The notes: a model not told the origin generated them from the sequence alone. Shown: positions 12,935 through 22,113, counted from the stretch's first letter. The stretch is 64,000 nt of DNA from Croceibacterium segetis (GCF_011320115.1 NZ_JAANOZ010000006.1:124001-188000); one strand, 5' to 3'. Numbers and translations: made by a program.

Positions 12935-14287
12935 TTAACCGCTGACCATCGCCGTCAACGCTTCGAAGCCTTCGGGGTCGAGCGCGCCGCCGACGTCCGC
13001 GCTCATCACCGCCAGGGCCCGATCGACCGGCATCGCCGCGCGATAAGGCCGGTCGGCCGTGAGCGCATCGTAGACATCGCACAGAGTGATGATCCGCGTC
13101 TCGCGGCTCAGCGCGCTTGCGTCGAGGCCGAGCGGGTAGCCTTTGCCGTCGAGCCGCTCGTGATGCGCGGCGGCAATCGGCGCGAGGTCGGCGAAGGCGC
13201 CGATGCGGCCGAGAATCGCCTGGGTGTAGCTCGCATGGGTGCGCATCGCCGCCCACTCTTGTTCGTCGAGCCTGCCCGGCTTCTCCAGGATCGCACTCGA
13301 CACCCCGAGTTTGCCGATGTCGTGCAGCGTCGCCGCGCGGCGCAGGCGCCGCTGCCGCGACGGCAGTATGCCGAGGTGGGTGCCGAGCCGCTCCGCGTAG
13401 TCGGCCACCCGCGCCGAGTGACCGGCGGTGTACGGGCTCTTCGCGTCGATTACCTTTCCGAACGCGGCAGCGATCGCGTCGAGGTAGTCGTCGTCGGCCT
13501 CGTCAGCCTCCTCAGGCGCCAGCGCCGCGACGCGGATGTCGATCGCCGTCGATTCGAGCTGGGCCCAGAAGCGCGGGCTTTCGGAAAGCTTGACGAACGC
13601 CCGGACCAGCTCGGGATCGAGCCAGCTGCGCGCGCGGCGCACGACTTCCTCTACCGCCGTCCGCCGGCCGGCGGCCTGGTGGAACACGTCGGCGATCTGC
13701 GCCAGCAGCGCCAGGCGAGAGGCGAGCGGGATGGCCGCGCCGCGCAAGCCGCCGGGGCGGCCCGAGCCGTCCCAGTGCTCGTCGAGCCGGTGGATACCTT
13801 CGGCGACGCCTTCGCCCAGACGCAGCTCGCGGGCGATGGCGGCGCCGCGCGTGCAGCGCGCCTCGATCATTTCCTGCGCGATCGCGTCCCCGCGCATCAG
13901 GATGCGGCCAAGCGCGGCGACCCGCTCCTTGAGCGGCGCCCCGCGCGCGGTGTGGTCGAGGATGAAGCGCAGGGCCGCGCCCCGTCCGGGCGCGATCGTC
14001 TTCCACAATTGCTTGAAGGCCAGGTCGTCAGCCCGATAGAGCTCATGGATTCGCGCGGCGTTGCTGCTGCAGCCGAGATCCTTGAGCAGCGCGGTGTAAT
14101 AGACCCGCCCGGCTTCGGCCGCATCGAGCCCCATTTCGCGCGCCAGCGTCGCGGCGATGAAGCAACTGCGGATCGAATGGCCCGGTGGCTGCCCCTCGGT
14201 CAGGTCGAGCGCGTAGGTGAACGCGGCCACCACCTCGGACCGGCGGATTTCGCCTACGCGTTTGAAGACCAGGGAATCATGCCGCAT
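12935..14287 (-). CDS. Tandem HD-GYP-type protein, N-terminal copy degenerate
   Basis: This encodes 450 aa. The C-terminal half (about 270-450) is a standard HD-GYP domain: GHSARVADYAERLG, LHDIGKLGVS, then HHERLDGKGYP and ITLCDVYDALTADRPYR, so it should bind metals and could hydrolyse cyclic-di-GMP. The N-terminal half has the same layout but with LLKDLG in place of HDIG and EHWDGSGRP in place of GYP, so its first metal site is broken; it may act as a sensor or dimerisation module. There is no receiver, PAS or membrane segment. It is transcribed towards gltD and ends 15 bases from it. Substrate is inferred from family membership only. Confidence 0.88.
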   Translation of the reverse strand: MRHDSLVFKRVGEIRRSEVVAAFTYALDLTEGQPPGHSIRSCFIAATLAREMGLDAAEAGRVYYTALLKDLGCSSNAARIHELYRADDLAFKQLWKTIAPGRGAALRFILDHTARGAPLKERVAALGRILMRGDAIAQEMIEARCTRGAAIARELRLGEGVAEGIHRLDEHWDGSGRPGGLRGAAIPLASRLALLAQIADVFHQAAGRRTAVEEVVRRARSWLDPELVRAFVKLSESPRFWAQLESTAIDIRVAALAPEEADEADDDYLDAIAAAFGKVIDAKSPYTAGHSARVADYAERLGTHLGILPSRQRRLRRAATLHDIGKLGVSSAILEKPGRLDEQEWAAMRTHASYTQAILGRIGAFADLAPIAAAHHERLDGKGYPLGLDASALSRETRIITLCDVYDALTADRPYRAAMPVDRALAVMSADVGGALDPEGFEALTAMVSG

Positions 14288-14376
14288 CTATCGTTCGATA
14301 AGGGTCTTCCCTTAGCGACTGGCGCACGAGCGCGGTTAGCCGCGTGCGTAACAGATGGGTTAACTCCGCGTTTCGG

Positions 14377-14829
14377 TCATTCGAGCGCTGCGTTGGCGCG
14401 GTCGAGCAACTCGAGCAGACGCCGGTGCTCGTTTGCGCCAAGTGCGTCGCGGACCGCGTCTTCGCCCTTGCGCACGCGTTCGAACATCGCCTTCATCGCC
14501 GCCTCGCCCGCGGGCGTGACGGTGAGGTGGTTGCGCCGGCGGTCGCTCGCCGAGCGGTCGCGCGCGGCGAGCCCGCGCTTCTCGAGCTCGTCGACGATGC
14601 CGACCAGCGCCGACTTGTTGAGGCCCGCGGCCCTGGCCAGCACGGTCTGGCTCGAGCCGGGGTTGGCGGCGATCAGCGAAAGCACCGTAAGCGAGCCGGT
14701 CGGCAGGGCGAACTCCTCGAGCGCGGCGATCGAGCGCGCGGCAAGGGCGTTGCGCAACAGACGAACGCGCGGACCGACGGAATCCGCCAACTGCCCCCAC
14801 TGGTGTCTCGTCGCGTGATCCGTCGCCAT
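14377..14829 (-). CDS. MarR-family transcriptional regulator
   Basis: This encodes 150 aa with a winged helix-turn-helix at about residues 55-115: QTVLARAAGLNKSALVGIVDELEKRG, then the basic wing DRSASDRRRNHLTVTPAG. ATG at 14829 was chosen over a frame running to 15003 because AGGCGG lies close upstream and the upstream extension overlaps the divergent gene. It is divergent from a TfdA/TauD-like dioxygenase with about 85 bases between the starts, the usual arrangement for a MarR protein that represses its neighbour and is relieved by the substrate. The ligand cannot be read from sequence. Confidence 0.88.
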   Translation of the reverse strand: MATDHATRHQWGQLADSVGPRVRLLRNALAARSIAALEEFALPTGSLTVLSLIAANPGSSQTVLARAAGLNKSALVGIVDELEKRGLAARDRSASDRRRNHLTVTPAGEAAMKAMFERVRKGEDAVRDALGANEHRRLLELLDRANAALE

Positions 14830-14850
14830 GCCGCCTGCTCGCATCGGCGG

Positions 14851-14900
14851 ATTGGTTTTGCAACCGTTGGTTCGATCAACTATTTTGCCGATGAACCAAT
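14851..14900. promoter_or_regulatory. Candidate MarR operator between the regulator and the dioxygenase
   Basis: The divergent gap holds a 15-base imperfect palindrome GTTGGTTCGATCAAC at 14866-14880. It is flanked by a 7-base inverted repeat, ATTGGTT at 14851-14857 and AACCAAT at 14894-14900, with nearly the same centre. TTGGTT therefore appears three times, twice forward and once inverted. Such spaced half-sites suit a MarR dimer binding over both promoters. Binding is an inference. Confidence 0.45.
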
Positions 14901-14914
14901 CCGAGGATGCGTCC

Positions 14915-15835
14915 ATGCAGGTCAACCCGCTCCACCCGCTGTTTGCCGCCGAGCTGGTCGGCGCCGACCTGACCGTGCGGCCGAACGAGCAACTGGTCCG
15001 CACGGTCGAAGACGCGATGGCGCTCTACGGCGTGCTCGCCATCCGCGACGCGGAGATTTCCGATGAGCAGCAGATCATGTTCAGCCGCGCCTTCGGGCCG
15101 CTCGAGATCCCTAGCCGCGTGCCGGGCGCCGCTCGCCCGGTCGGCAAGCGCCGGATCACGCCGGAGATCTTCTATGCCGGCAACCTCGACCACGACGGCG
15201 AGATCGTCCCCTACGGCTCGGATCCGAAGAGCCTCGCCAAGGGCGCCGAGCGCTTCCACACCGATTCGAGCTTCCACACGATGCCGACCAAGTGGTCGCT
15301 GCTGCACGGCGTCGAGACTCCGCCGCCGAGCGTCGGGGGCGACACCTGGTTCGTCGACGCCCGGGCGGCCTACGACGACCTGTCCGACGCGATGAAGGCG
15401 CGGATCGAGAATCTCGTCGGCCTCCACGACTTCTGGGAGGGCCGCAAGCTCGCCGGATTCAAGGCCGAGATCACGCCCGAGATGCGGCTGGTCATCCCGT
15501 TTCCGACGGTCAAGCACTCGCTCGTGCGGACGATGCCATACGGCCGCAAGACGATCTACGTCGGCGGGCACTGCTTCGGCATCGAGGGCATGGGCGCCGA
15601 AGAAGGGCTGGCGCTGGTCGAGGAGCTTTACGCCCACGCGACGCAGGAGAAGTACGTCTACCGCCACCAGTGGCGACAGTGGGACCTCGTCATCTGGGAC
15701 AACCGCTGCACGATGCACGCAGCGACGCCGCTGCTCTCGGATCGGTACCGCCGCGACATGCGCCGGACGACGATCAACGAGAGCGGGCCGGAGACGAGCG
15801 CCTACGAATGGATGGGTCTGGCCGATGCGGCTTGA
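14915..15835 (+). CDS. TauD/TfdA-family Fe(II)/2-oxoglutarate-dependent dioxygenase
   Basis: This 306-aa protein belongs to the family that hydroxylates sulfonates, phenoxyalkanoates and similar compounds, coupling this to decarboxylation of 2-oxoglutarate. The HxD iron motif is in RFHTDSSFHTMPTKWSLLHG at about 110, the distal iron His is in IWDNRCTMHAATP near 270, and the oxoglutarate Arg follows in YRRDMRRTTI. The arrangement is closer to TfdA-type herbicide or phenoxy-acid enzymes than to TauD itself. ATG at 14915 was preferred over 14891 because GAGGA lies 7 bases before it. The divergent MarR gene probably controls it. The natural substrate is unknown. Confidence 0.88.
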   Translation: MQVNPLHPLFAAELVGADLTVRPNEQLVRTVEDAMALYGVLAIRDAEISDEQQIMFSRAFGPLEIPSRVPGAARPVGKRRITPEIFYAGNLDHDGEIVPYGSDPKSLAKGAERFHTDSSFHTMPTKWSLLHGVETPPPSVGGDTWFVDARAAYDDLSDAMKARIENLVGLHDFWEGRKLAGFKAEITPEMRLVIPFPTVKHSLVRTMPYGRKTIYVGGHCFGIEGMGAEEGLALVEELYAHATQEKYVYRHQWRQWDLVIWDNRCTMHAATPLLSDRYRRDMRRTTINESGPETSAYEWMGLADAA

Positions 15836-15871
15836 ACCGGAGTAGACTCAGTCACCCGGCCATCCAGCCGC

Positions 15872-16549
15872 TTACCAGTCGATCGGCCCGCGGCCGGCTT
15901 CGCTCAGGAATGCGTTGGTCTTGCTGAACGGTCGTGAGCCGAAGAACCCGGCATGCGCCGACAGCGGGCTCGGGTGCGCGCTGCTCAGCACCAGGTGGCG
16001 CTTGCTCTGCGCCAGTTGCGGCACGTTGAGCGCCTTCTTGCGCGCATGGCTGCCCCACAGGATGAACACACTCGGGGCCGCACGCTCGGCGACCGCCGCG
16101 ACCGCCGCATCGGTGATCGCTTCCCAGCCCTTGCCGGCGTGGCTGCCGGCCTTGGCTGCCTCAACGGTGAGCGAGGTGTTGAGTAGCAACACCCCCTGCC
16201 GCGCCCAGTGCTCGAGGTTGCCGGTGCCGCGGCGGGCGACGCCGAGATCGCTCTCGAGTTCCTTGTAGATGTTGACCAGGCTCGGCGGGACCTGAACCCC
16301 GTCGGGCACCGAAAAGCACAGTCCGTGCGCCTGGCCGGGCCCATGATACGGGTCCTGCCCGAGAATCACCACTTTCACCTGGTCGAGCGGGGTGAGCTCG
16401 AGCGCTCTGAGCCGGGTGCCTTTAGGCGGGTATATAGTCGCTCCGCGCTCTTCCTCGGCGCGGAGCCAGCCGCCGAGACGCCGGCTTTCGGGCAACGCCA
16501 ATGCCGGTTCGAGCGCCGCGCGCCAGCTGTCGGGAACGGTGTCGGCCAT
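15872..16549 (-). CDS. ung: Uracil-DNA glycosylase, family 1
   Basis: This 225-aa protein removes uracil from DNA in base-excision repair. The water-activating motif GQDPYHGPGQAHGL at about 62-75 carries the catalytic Asp. The uracil-binding LLLNTSLTV and the DNA-intercalating HPSPLSAH loop near 185 are intact. ATG at 16549 is used; GTG at 16555 is an alternative two codons upstream, and neither has a good ribosome-binding site. It is divergent from nrnC and convergent with the dioxygenase gene. Confidence 0.96.
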   Translation of the reverse strand: MADTVPDSWRAALEPALALPESRRLGGWLRAEEERGATIYPPKGTRLRALELTPLDQVKVVILGQDPYHGPGQAHGLCFSVPDGVQVPPSLVNIYKELESDLGVARRGTGNLEHWARQGVLLLNTSLTVEAAKAGSHAGKGWEAITDAAVAAVAERAAPSVFILWGSHARKKALNVPQLAQSKRHLVLSSAHPSPLSAHAGFFGSRPFSKTNAFLSEAGRGPIDW

Positions 16550-16628
16550 GAACACGGCTTAGCGCGCATGCAAGGCGCCCTCCAAGCAAGGCTTTTCCTC
16601 TTTCCCCAATGTCACTAAGGCCACCTGA

Positions 16629-17246
16629 ATGACTGTTCATTTTCACGAAGAAGACCTGCCCGCCGGCGTGCTCGCGCCGGGACCCGTCGCGGTCGATACC
16701 GAAACCATGGGGCTGGTCACGCCGCGCGACCGCCTGTGCGTGGTGCAGATTTCCGATGGCCAGGGCGACGAGCACCTCGTCCGCTTCGCCCGCGACAGCC
16801 GCTACGACGCGCCCAATCTCAGGGCGGTGCTGGCCGACCCCGCGCGGCTGAAGATCTACCACTTCGCCCGCTTCGACCTCGCCGCGATCGAGCATTACCT
16901 CGGCGTGGTCGCCGCGCCGGTGTTCTGCACCAAGATCGCCAGCAAGCTGACGCGAACCTACACCGACCGTCACGGGCTCAAGAACCTGGTCAACGAACTG
17001 CTGAACGAAGACATCTCCAAGCAGCAGCAATCGAGCGACTGGGGCGCCCCGGAGCTGAGCGAGGCCCAGCGTGACTATGCCGCGTCGGACGTTCGTTTCC
17101 TCCACCGGCTGCACGACGTGTTCGTCGAGCGCCTGCTGCGCGAAGGACGGATGGAACTGGCCCAGGCCTGCTTTGCTTTCCTTCCTGCACGCGCGCGGCT
17201 GGATATCGCCGGCTGGGCAGACAGGGACATCTTCAGCCACGACTAA
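16629..17246 (+). CDS. nrnC: NrnC-type DEDDy 3'-5' exoribonuclease (RNase D-like, no HRDC domain)
   Basis: This 205-aa protein contains only the exonuclease domain, whereas RNase D proper carries HRDC domains. Catalytic residues are visible as D23 and E25 (VAVDTETMG), D83 (HFARFDLAAIE), and Y150 with D154 (DYAASDVRFL), in nearly the same positions as in the Bartonella NrnC enzyme. NrnC acts on very short RNAs, especially dinucleotides such as pGpG, and replaces Orn in many alphaproteobacteria. It is followed after 25 bases by lptC. The pGpG link to the HD-GYP protein at 12.9-14.3 kb is suggestive only. Confidence 0.85.
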   Translation: MTVHFHEEDLPAGVLAPGPVAVDTETMGLVTPRDRLCVVQISDGQGDEHLVRFARDSRYDAPNLRAVLADPARLKIYHFARFDLAAIEHYLGVVAAPVFCTKIASKLTRTYTDRHGLKNLVNELLNEDISKQQQSSDWGAPELSEAQRDYAASDVRFLHRLHDVFVERLLREGRMELAQACFAFLPARARLDIAGWADRDIFSHD

Positions 17247-17271
17247 GGTGCGCTGAGGCAAGAAAGCTCGA

Positions 17272-17919
17272 ATGACAGCCAAGGCCGACCAGATCAGGGA
17301 GCGCCGCCGCGCCTTCGCCGCGCCGGGGAGCCAGCTCGACCGCACGGTGCGCTGGCTCGCGGTCGGCTTGCCCGCGGCTGTTGGCGTGATCTTCGCACTG
17401 ATGGTGGTAACCCCGCTCGGCCCGCGCGGCGAAGTCAGCTTCCTGCTCGACCGCAACAAGGTCCAAACCACCGCCAACCGCCTGGTGGTCGACAACGCGG
17501 TCTACCGCGGCGAGGATGGCAGGGGCCGTCCGTTCTCGCTGTCCGCCGGTTCGGCGGTGCAGCACTCGGTCAGCGAGCCGGTGGTGCAGATGCGCGACCT
17601 CGTCGGCCGCATTCTGCTCGACGAAGGGCCGGCGCAGATCACCGCCGAGCTCGGCCGTTACAACTACGATACCCAGCAGGTCGCGGTCGACAGCGAGGTC
17701 AGGTTCGTCGCCGCCGACGGTTATCAAATGAACACCCGCGGCGTTTCGGTCGACCTCGACAAGAAGACCATGGTCGGCAGCGGCGGCGTCGCCGGGGAAA
17801 CTCCCGCGGGCACCTTCTCGGCGGATTCGATCGAGGCCAACCTCGCCACGCGCACGGTTGCCTTGCAGGGGCGCGCGCGGTTGCACATGATCCCGGGCAA
17901 GATGCAGGTGCCGCATTGA
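17272..17919 (+). CDS. lptC: LPS export periplasmic bridge protein LptC
   Basis: This encodes 215 aa. One N-terminal membrane helix at about 27-48 (LAVGLPAAVGVIFALMVVT) anchors a periplasmic beta-jellyroll rich in short strands (NRLVVDNAVYRGED, YNYDTQQVAVDSEVRF, GSGGVAGETPAGTFSADSI). LptC sits on the LptBFG transporter and hands LPS to LptA. The alphaproteobacterial form is usually annotated by synteny, and here lptA follows directly with the reading frames close to overlapping. Confidence 0.85.
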   Translation: MTAKADQIRERRRAFAAPGSQLDRTVRWLAVGLPAAVGVIFALMVVTPLGPRGEVSFLLDRNKVQTTANRLVVDNAVYRGEDGRGRPFSLSAGSAVQHSVSEPVVQMRDLVGRILLDEGPAQITAELGRYNYDTQQVAVDSEVRFVAADGYQMNTRGVSVDLDKKTMVGSGGVAGETPAGTFSADSIEANLATRTVALQGRARLHMIPGKMQVPH

Positions 17920-17960
17920 GCGCTTCCCCCGCTAGCCGCCAATCGCTAGGGATTGCACCG

Positions 17961-18521
17961 ATGAAAAGCCGCTCGCCCCTCTCCCGTCTGGCCTTGCGCG
18001 GGCTCGCCGCGGGCGCGCTCGCCGGCGCCGCCGCGGCGCTCGCATTCGGCTCGCAGGCGGGGGCGCAGGCGATCGCCGGATTCAATTCCGACCAGCCGGT
18101 CAACTACGCTGCCGACCGCATCGAACTGCAGGACAGACAGAAACGCGTGGTGCTCTCCGGCAATGTCCAGATCGACCAGGGCGACCTCCGGCTGACCGCC
18201 GCGCGCACGACCGTCGCCTACACCAACGACGGCGGCCTGAAGATCCAGCGGATCGACGCGACCGGCGGGGTCGTCGTCACCCGCGGCAACGAACGCGCCA
18301 GCGGCGCGGCGGGCGTCTACGACTTCAATCGCCGGGTGATCGTCCTGTCGGGCGGCGTCGCGCTGCGCCGCGGCGCCGACACCCTCAATGGCGGGCGCCT
18401 GACGATGGACCTCAAGTCCGGCCTCTCGACCGTCGACGGCGGCGGCGGCCGCGGCCCCGGCGCCACGCAGAACGGCAGCGGACGGGTGACCGGGACCTTC
18501 ACGGTACCCAAAAAGCAGTAA
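17961..18521 (+). CDS. lptA: LPS transport periplasmic protein LptA (OstA-like)
   Basis: This encodes 186 aa from ATG at 17961, chosen because AGGGA lies 8 bases upstream; the open frame also has a TTG at 17916 that overlaps the lptC stop. A signal peptide with an Ala-rich core ends near AGAQA. The OstA repeats follow: ADRIELQDRQKRVVLSGNVQI, then LTAARTTVAYTNDG, then AAGVYDFNRRVIVLSGGVAL. The tail is Gly rich and ends TFTVPKKQ. LptA forms the filament that carries LPS across the periplasm. In many relatives lptB follows, but here the next 1.6 kb holds a decayed gene instead. Confidence 0.88.
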   Translation: MKSRSPLSRLALRGLAAGALAGAAAALAFGSQAGAQAIAGFNSDQPVNYAADRIELQDRQKRVVLSGNVQIDQGDLRLTAARTTVAYTNDGGLKIQRIDATGGVVVTRGNERASGAAGVYDFNRRVIVLSGGVALRRGADTLNGGRLTMDLKSGLSTVDGGGGRGPGATQNGSGRVTGTFTVPKKQ

Positions 18522-18749
18522 CCTTCAACCAGATAGCGAGCCTGTTCCGGGTCGGCGCAGCGCTGTGCGCTACGCGGCTTGTAATGCCCGGCGACCGGGG
18601 TAAGTACGTAGCGAATGAGCAAGTCCACACGCTATTTTTCGGCCCCGTGTCGCCGTCGATCTGCGATGGGTCGGGGCCTGCACGCCGGTCAGCCGGCGCG
18701 ATAGCCTCGCCGCAAGCCAATGCGCATCCTCGTTTCCGACTACTCGGGA
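18522..18749. other. Non-coding stretch after lptA
   Basis: I see no gene here. Short open frames on both strands lack start signals and recognisable sequence. The inverted repeat GCGCA at the 18556 region with TGCGC nearby is not followed by a T run, so it is not a convincing terminator. The stretch may hold the eroded 3' end of the minus-strand ligase pseudogene. Confidence 0.4.
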
Positions 18750-19945
18750 CATCCGTTCCGCGTGGATAATCAACGACCGAATGCATGGTGATTACAAATA
18801 ACACGCCCACCGCAAACGAGGTTTGCGGTCGGGAGTTCGGGTGGCGACGCCATGAACGGCACGCCATCGCCAGACAGACCAAGGCTGCCGCTGCCACCAT
18901 CAAGTATCTCAAGAGGCCCGCCTCGAGTCAGATTTTCCGGAAATCATTATGAGCGCGGTTCGGCGTCCTGAGGCTAAGGACTTCCAGCCGTTCGACGGGT
19001 AACATCGCCGGTTCGAATCCGCCCAAGCTAAAACCCGTCGGCCACTGGCGGAGCGCAAACCAACTATCCTGCCAAATGTGCGCGCATCCGTCCTCAACAT
19101 CTTCGAACCGCTCGAACAACTTCGAACCGCTCGGCGACGCGGCTGAGGGCGGTGTTCTCGGCCGAGGCAAGCGTAACGACGGCGAGGCCCGCCAGAAGGG
19201 CCGCCGCTGTTACCAGAACGAACAGCAAGCCGCGCAGGCGCTGCCCCGGCGCGCGCGACACCTCAAGGATCGCCAACACAAAGACGACCGCCACGGAAAT
19301 CAACGCAGTTCCCGCACGCGAGCCAGTCATCATCGTCGCCGCTAGGAAGAACAGGACATCCCGACCATCAGGCCGAGTACGGCTCGCCAATCAAGCATCA
19401 TAGGGGCCATTTTTGCAGGGTCCGAGAGGTAAGACGCGGCGAGCGCGGCGAATGGCAGGAAGTCGATCAGGAGCACATCGGCTTGGGCGTTCCGATTGGC
19501 CTGGAAGCCGGTGATCCAGCCCACATGGAATTGGCTGTAGACGTTGATCCCGCGATTGCCGGCAAACAACTGAAGACTACCGAACAACGCGCTGACCAGC
19601 GTCGTCGCCACGATCGCCGTGATGGCAAGGTGCGACCGCGCTGATCGAGGCGAGCACCGCGTAAGCGCAGCAAATGACCGGGATGATGGTCAGCAAGGAG
19701 GCGAGCGTGCGGCTCCAAGAAAGCGAGAACGGCGGCCACCCTCGCTCGTTGCCGGGCGGGGATGACGCGTCAACCGCATCCCGCCGCGCGCGCATGGTCG
19801 TCCAGATCGAGGGCGGAAGCGGAACCAATTGCGCGACGGGTATCACCAGCGGAATGGCGATGCACACCGCAAAGGCGATCTCGAGCACGAGTTCGGTCGT
19901 CGGATTGGGAGAGCCCCGACCGGCAAGGATTACAGCGAACATCAA
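18750..19945 (-). pseudogene. Decayed O-antigen ligase family gene
   Basis: Joined across frames, the minus strand spells a typical O-antigen-ligase/polymerase membrane protein. It begins [18 protein letters not shown] near 19942 and continues with [12 protein letters not shown], then LAITAIVATTLVSALFGSLQL, HVGWITGFQANRNAQADVLL, FFLAATMMTGSRAGTAL, IWQDSWFALRQWPTGFSLGG and NRAHNDF, ending HSVVDYP near 18772. I count frameshifts near 19640, 19350 and 19120, and an in-frame TGA at 18928-18930. The shift near 19120 comes from a 19-base tandem duplication. The C-terminus appears lost after the VDYP segment. It cannot make a full protein, so it is a relic of a polysaccharide ligase or polymerase gene. 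Confidence 0.82.
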
Positions 19946-20115
19946 GTTTAATGGCGCCCGAAGACTTAATGTTCACGAGTGACCCAGCCATTTTCTTTTG
20001 CATCTGCGAAGTTGCCCGGCACACATCCCAAAAATGGGGCATTTCACCGCACCCTTCCGGTTCGCGCCGCCATGTGCCATGGCGCGCGGCATCAAGCGAA
20101 CGGCAAAAAGTAAAC
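19946..20115 (+). promoter_or_regulatory. Upstream region of thrS
   Basis: These 170 bases precede the thrS start and follow the 5' end of the decayed ligase gene. The promoter of thrS must be here, as the nearest upstream plus-strand gene is 1.6 kb away. AT-rich patches near 19985 (CATTTTCTTTTGC) and at 20105-20115 are visible, but no clear -35/-10 pair or T-box-like leader is recognised. Confidence 0.3.
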
Positions 20116-22113
20116 ATGAGCGAGCTTCTCAAGATCAGCCTTCCCGACGGTTCGGTGCGCGAAATGCCTGCCGGTTCGACCCCCGCCGATGTCGCCGCGG
20201 CGATCGGGCCCGGCCTCGCGAAGGCCGCGATCGCGGCCCGCGTCGACGGGGAGGTGCGCGACATCACGCGCCCGTTCGAGGGCGATTCGCAGCTCGCGCT
20301 GATCACCGGCCGTGACGAGGCAGAGGCGCTCGAGCTGGTCCGCCACGATTACGCGCACGTGCTGGCGGAAGCGGTCCAGGCGCTCTGGCCCGACACCCAG
20401 ATCACCTTCGGCCCTTCGACCGACGATGGCTTCTACTACGATTTCGCCCCCGGCGAGCGCGGGCCGTTCACCGAGGAAGACCTGCCCCTGATCGAAGCGA
20501 AGATGCGCGAGATCATCGCCGCCGACAAGCCGCTCCGCCGCGAAGTGTGGACTCGCGAGCAGCTGATCTCGCGCTGGCGCGAGCAGGGCGAGACGTTCAA
20601 GGCCGAGTGGGCCGCCGGGCTGCCCGAAGGCGAGGAGCTGACGGTCTACTGGTCGGGTGGCGACTGGCTCGACATGTGTCGCGGACCGCACCTCGCGAGC
20701 ACCGGCAAGCTCGATCCCGCGGCATTCAAGCTGACGCGCGTCTCGGGCGCCTACTGGCGCGGCGACCAGAACAACGCGATGCTCAGCCGGATCTACGGCA
20801 CCGGCTGGCTCAACAAGAAGCAACTCGACGCGCACCTCTTCCGACTCGAGGAAGCGGGCAAGCGCGACCACCGGAAGCTCGGCCAGGAGATGGATCTGTT
20901 CCACTTCCAGCCCGAGGCGCAAGGTTCGTGCTTCTGGCATCCCAAGGGCTACCTGATCTGGCGCGAACTCGAGCGTTACATGCGCCGTCAGCTCGATGCG
21001 GCCGGCTACGAGGAAGTGAAGACCCCGCAGCTGATGGACGTGCGCCAGTGGGAGAAGTCCGGCCACTGGGGCAAGTACTCGGAGAACATGTTCGCGGTGC
21101 CCGACGAGGTGCCGCAGGCCGAAGGCGAAGGCCCGGTGATCAGCGGTTCGGGCGAGATGATGGCGCTCAAGCCGATGAACTGCCCGGCGCACATCCTCGT
21201 CTTCAAGCAGGGCATCAAGTCCTACCGGGACCTGCCGATCCGCATGGCCGAGTTCGGCTGCTGCCACCGCAACGAGCCGCACGGCGCACTGCACGGCCTG
21301 CTGCGCGTGCGCCAGTTCACCCAGGACGATGCGCATATCTTCTGCCGCGAAGACCAGCTGGTCGAGGAAGTGGCTCGCTTCTGCAACCTCCTCGACGCGA
21401 TCTACCGCCAGCTCGGCTTCGAGGAATACGCGATCAAGCTCGCGCTACGGCCGGAGAAGCGTTTCGGGTCGGAAGAGATGTGGGACTGGGCCGAACAATC
21501 GCTGCGCGACGCGGTCGCCAGCACGGGCCGCAACACCGCCGAATGGGGGTGGGAAGAGCTGCCCGGCGAAGGCGCGTTCTACGCCCCCAAGCTCGAGTTC
21601 CACCTGACCGACGCGATCGGCCGCACCTGGCAGGTCGGCACGCTGCAGACCGACACCGTGCTGCCCGAGCGGCTCGACGCGTCATACGTCGGCGAGGACG
21701 GCGAGCGTCACCGGCCGGTCATGCTTCACCGCGCGATCCTCGGCACGTTCGAACGCTTCATCGGCATTCTCATCGAGCATTACGCCGGCAAGCTGCCGCT
21801 GTGGCTGACGCCGGTGCAGGCGGTGGTGGCGACGATCGTGTCCGACGCCGACGACTATGCGAACGAGGTGTTGGCCAAGCTGGCGGCCGCGGGCCTGCGC
21901 GCCGAAGCCGACCTGAGGAACGAGAAAATCAACTACAAGGTGCGCGAGCACTCGGTCGCCAAGATCCCGCACATGCTGGTGGTCGGCAAGCGCGAGGCCG
22001 AGGAAGGCACCGTGGCGCTGCGCACGCTCGGCGAGCAGCAGCAGCGGGTCCTGAGCGTCGACGAGGCGATTGCCTGGCTCCAGGGCGAGGCGACCCCACC
22101 CGACTTGCGCTGA
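20116..22113 (+). CDS. thrS: Threonyl-tRNA synthetase
   Basis: This 665-aa enzyme charges tRNA-Thr. The TGS domain covers about 1-62, then the second additional (editing) domain with [10 protein letters not shown] near 74 and CRGPH near 190. The class II catalytic core runs from about 240 to 545, with the zinc-site motif KPMNCPAH, motif 2 [20 protein letters not shown] and motif 3 [18 protein letters not shown]. The anticodon-binding domain is at the end. ATG at 20116 begins [13 protein letters not shown], as in the family; the frame also runs far upstream to 19762 but that extension is not protein-like. Length is normal. Confidence 0.97.
   Translation: MSELLKISLPDGSVREMPAGSTPADVAAAIGPGLAKAAIAARVDGEVRDITRPFEGDSQLALITGRDEAEALELVRHDYAHVLAEAVQALWPDTQITFGPSTDDGFYYDFAPGERGPFTEEDLPLIEAKMREIIAADKPLRREVWTREQLISRWREQGETFKAEWAAGLPEGEELTVYWSGGDWLDMCRGPHLASTGKLDPAAFKLTRVSGAYWRGDQNNAMLSRIYGTGWLNKKQLDAHLFRLEEAGKRDHRKLGQEMDLFHFQPEAQGSCFWHPKGYLIWRELERYMRRQLDAAGYEEVKTPQLMDVRQWEKSGHWGKYSENMFAVPDEVPQAEGEGPVISGSGEMMALKPMNCPAHILVFKQGIKSYRDLPIRMAEFGCCHRNEPHGALHGLLRVRQFTQDDAHIFCREDQLVEEVARFCNLLDAIYRQLGFEEYAIKLALRPEKRFGSEEMWDWAEQSLRDAVASTGRNTAEWGWEELPGEGAFYAPKLEFHLTDAIGRTWQVGTLQTDTVLPERLDASYVGEDGERHRPVMLHRAILGTFERFIGILIEHYAGKLPLWLTPVQAVVATIVSDADDYANEVLAKLAAAGLRAEADLRNEKINYKVREHSVAKIPHMLVVGKREAEEGTVALRTLGEQQQRVLSVDEAIAWLQGEATPPDLR

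Noticed and set aside
18928-19390. Separate small membrane proteins in the gap between lptA and thrS
   Set aside because: The pieces join into one ligase-like protein when frames are switched, so they are fragments of a pseudogene rather than genes.
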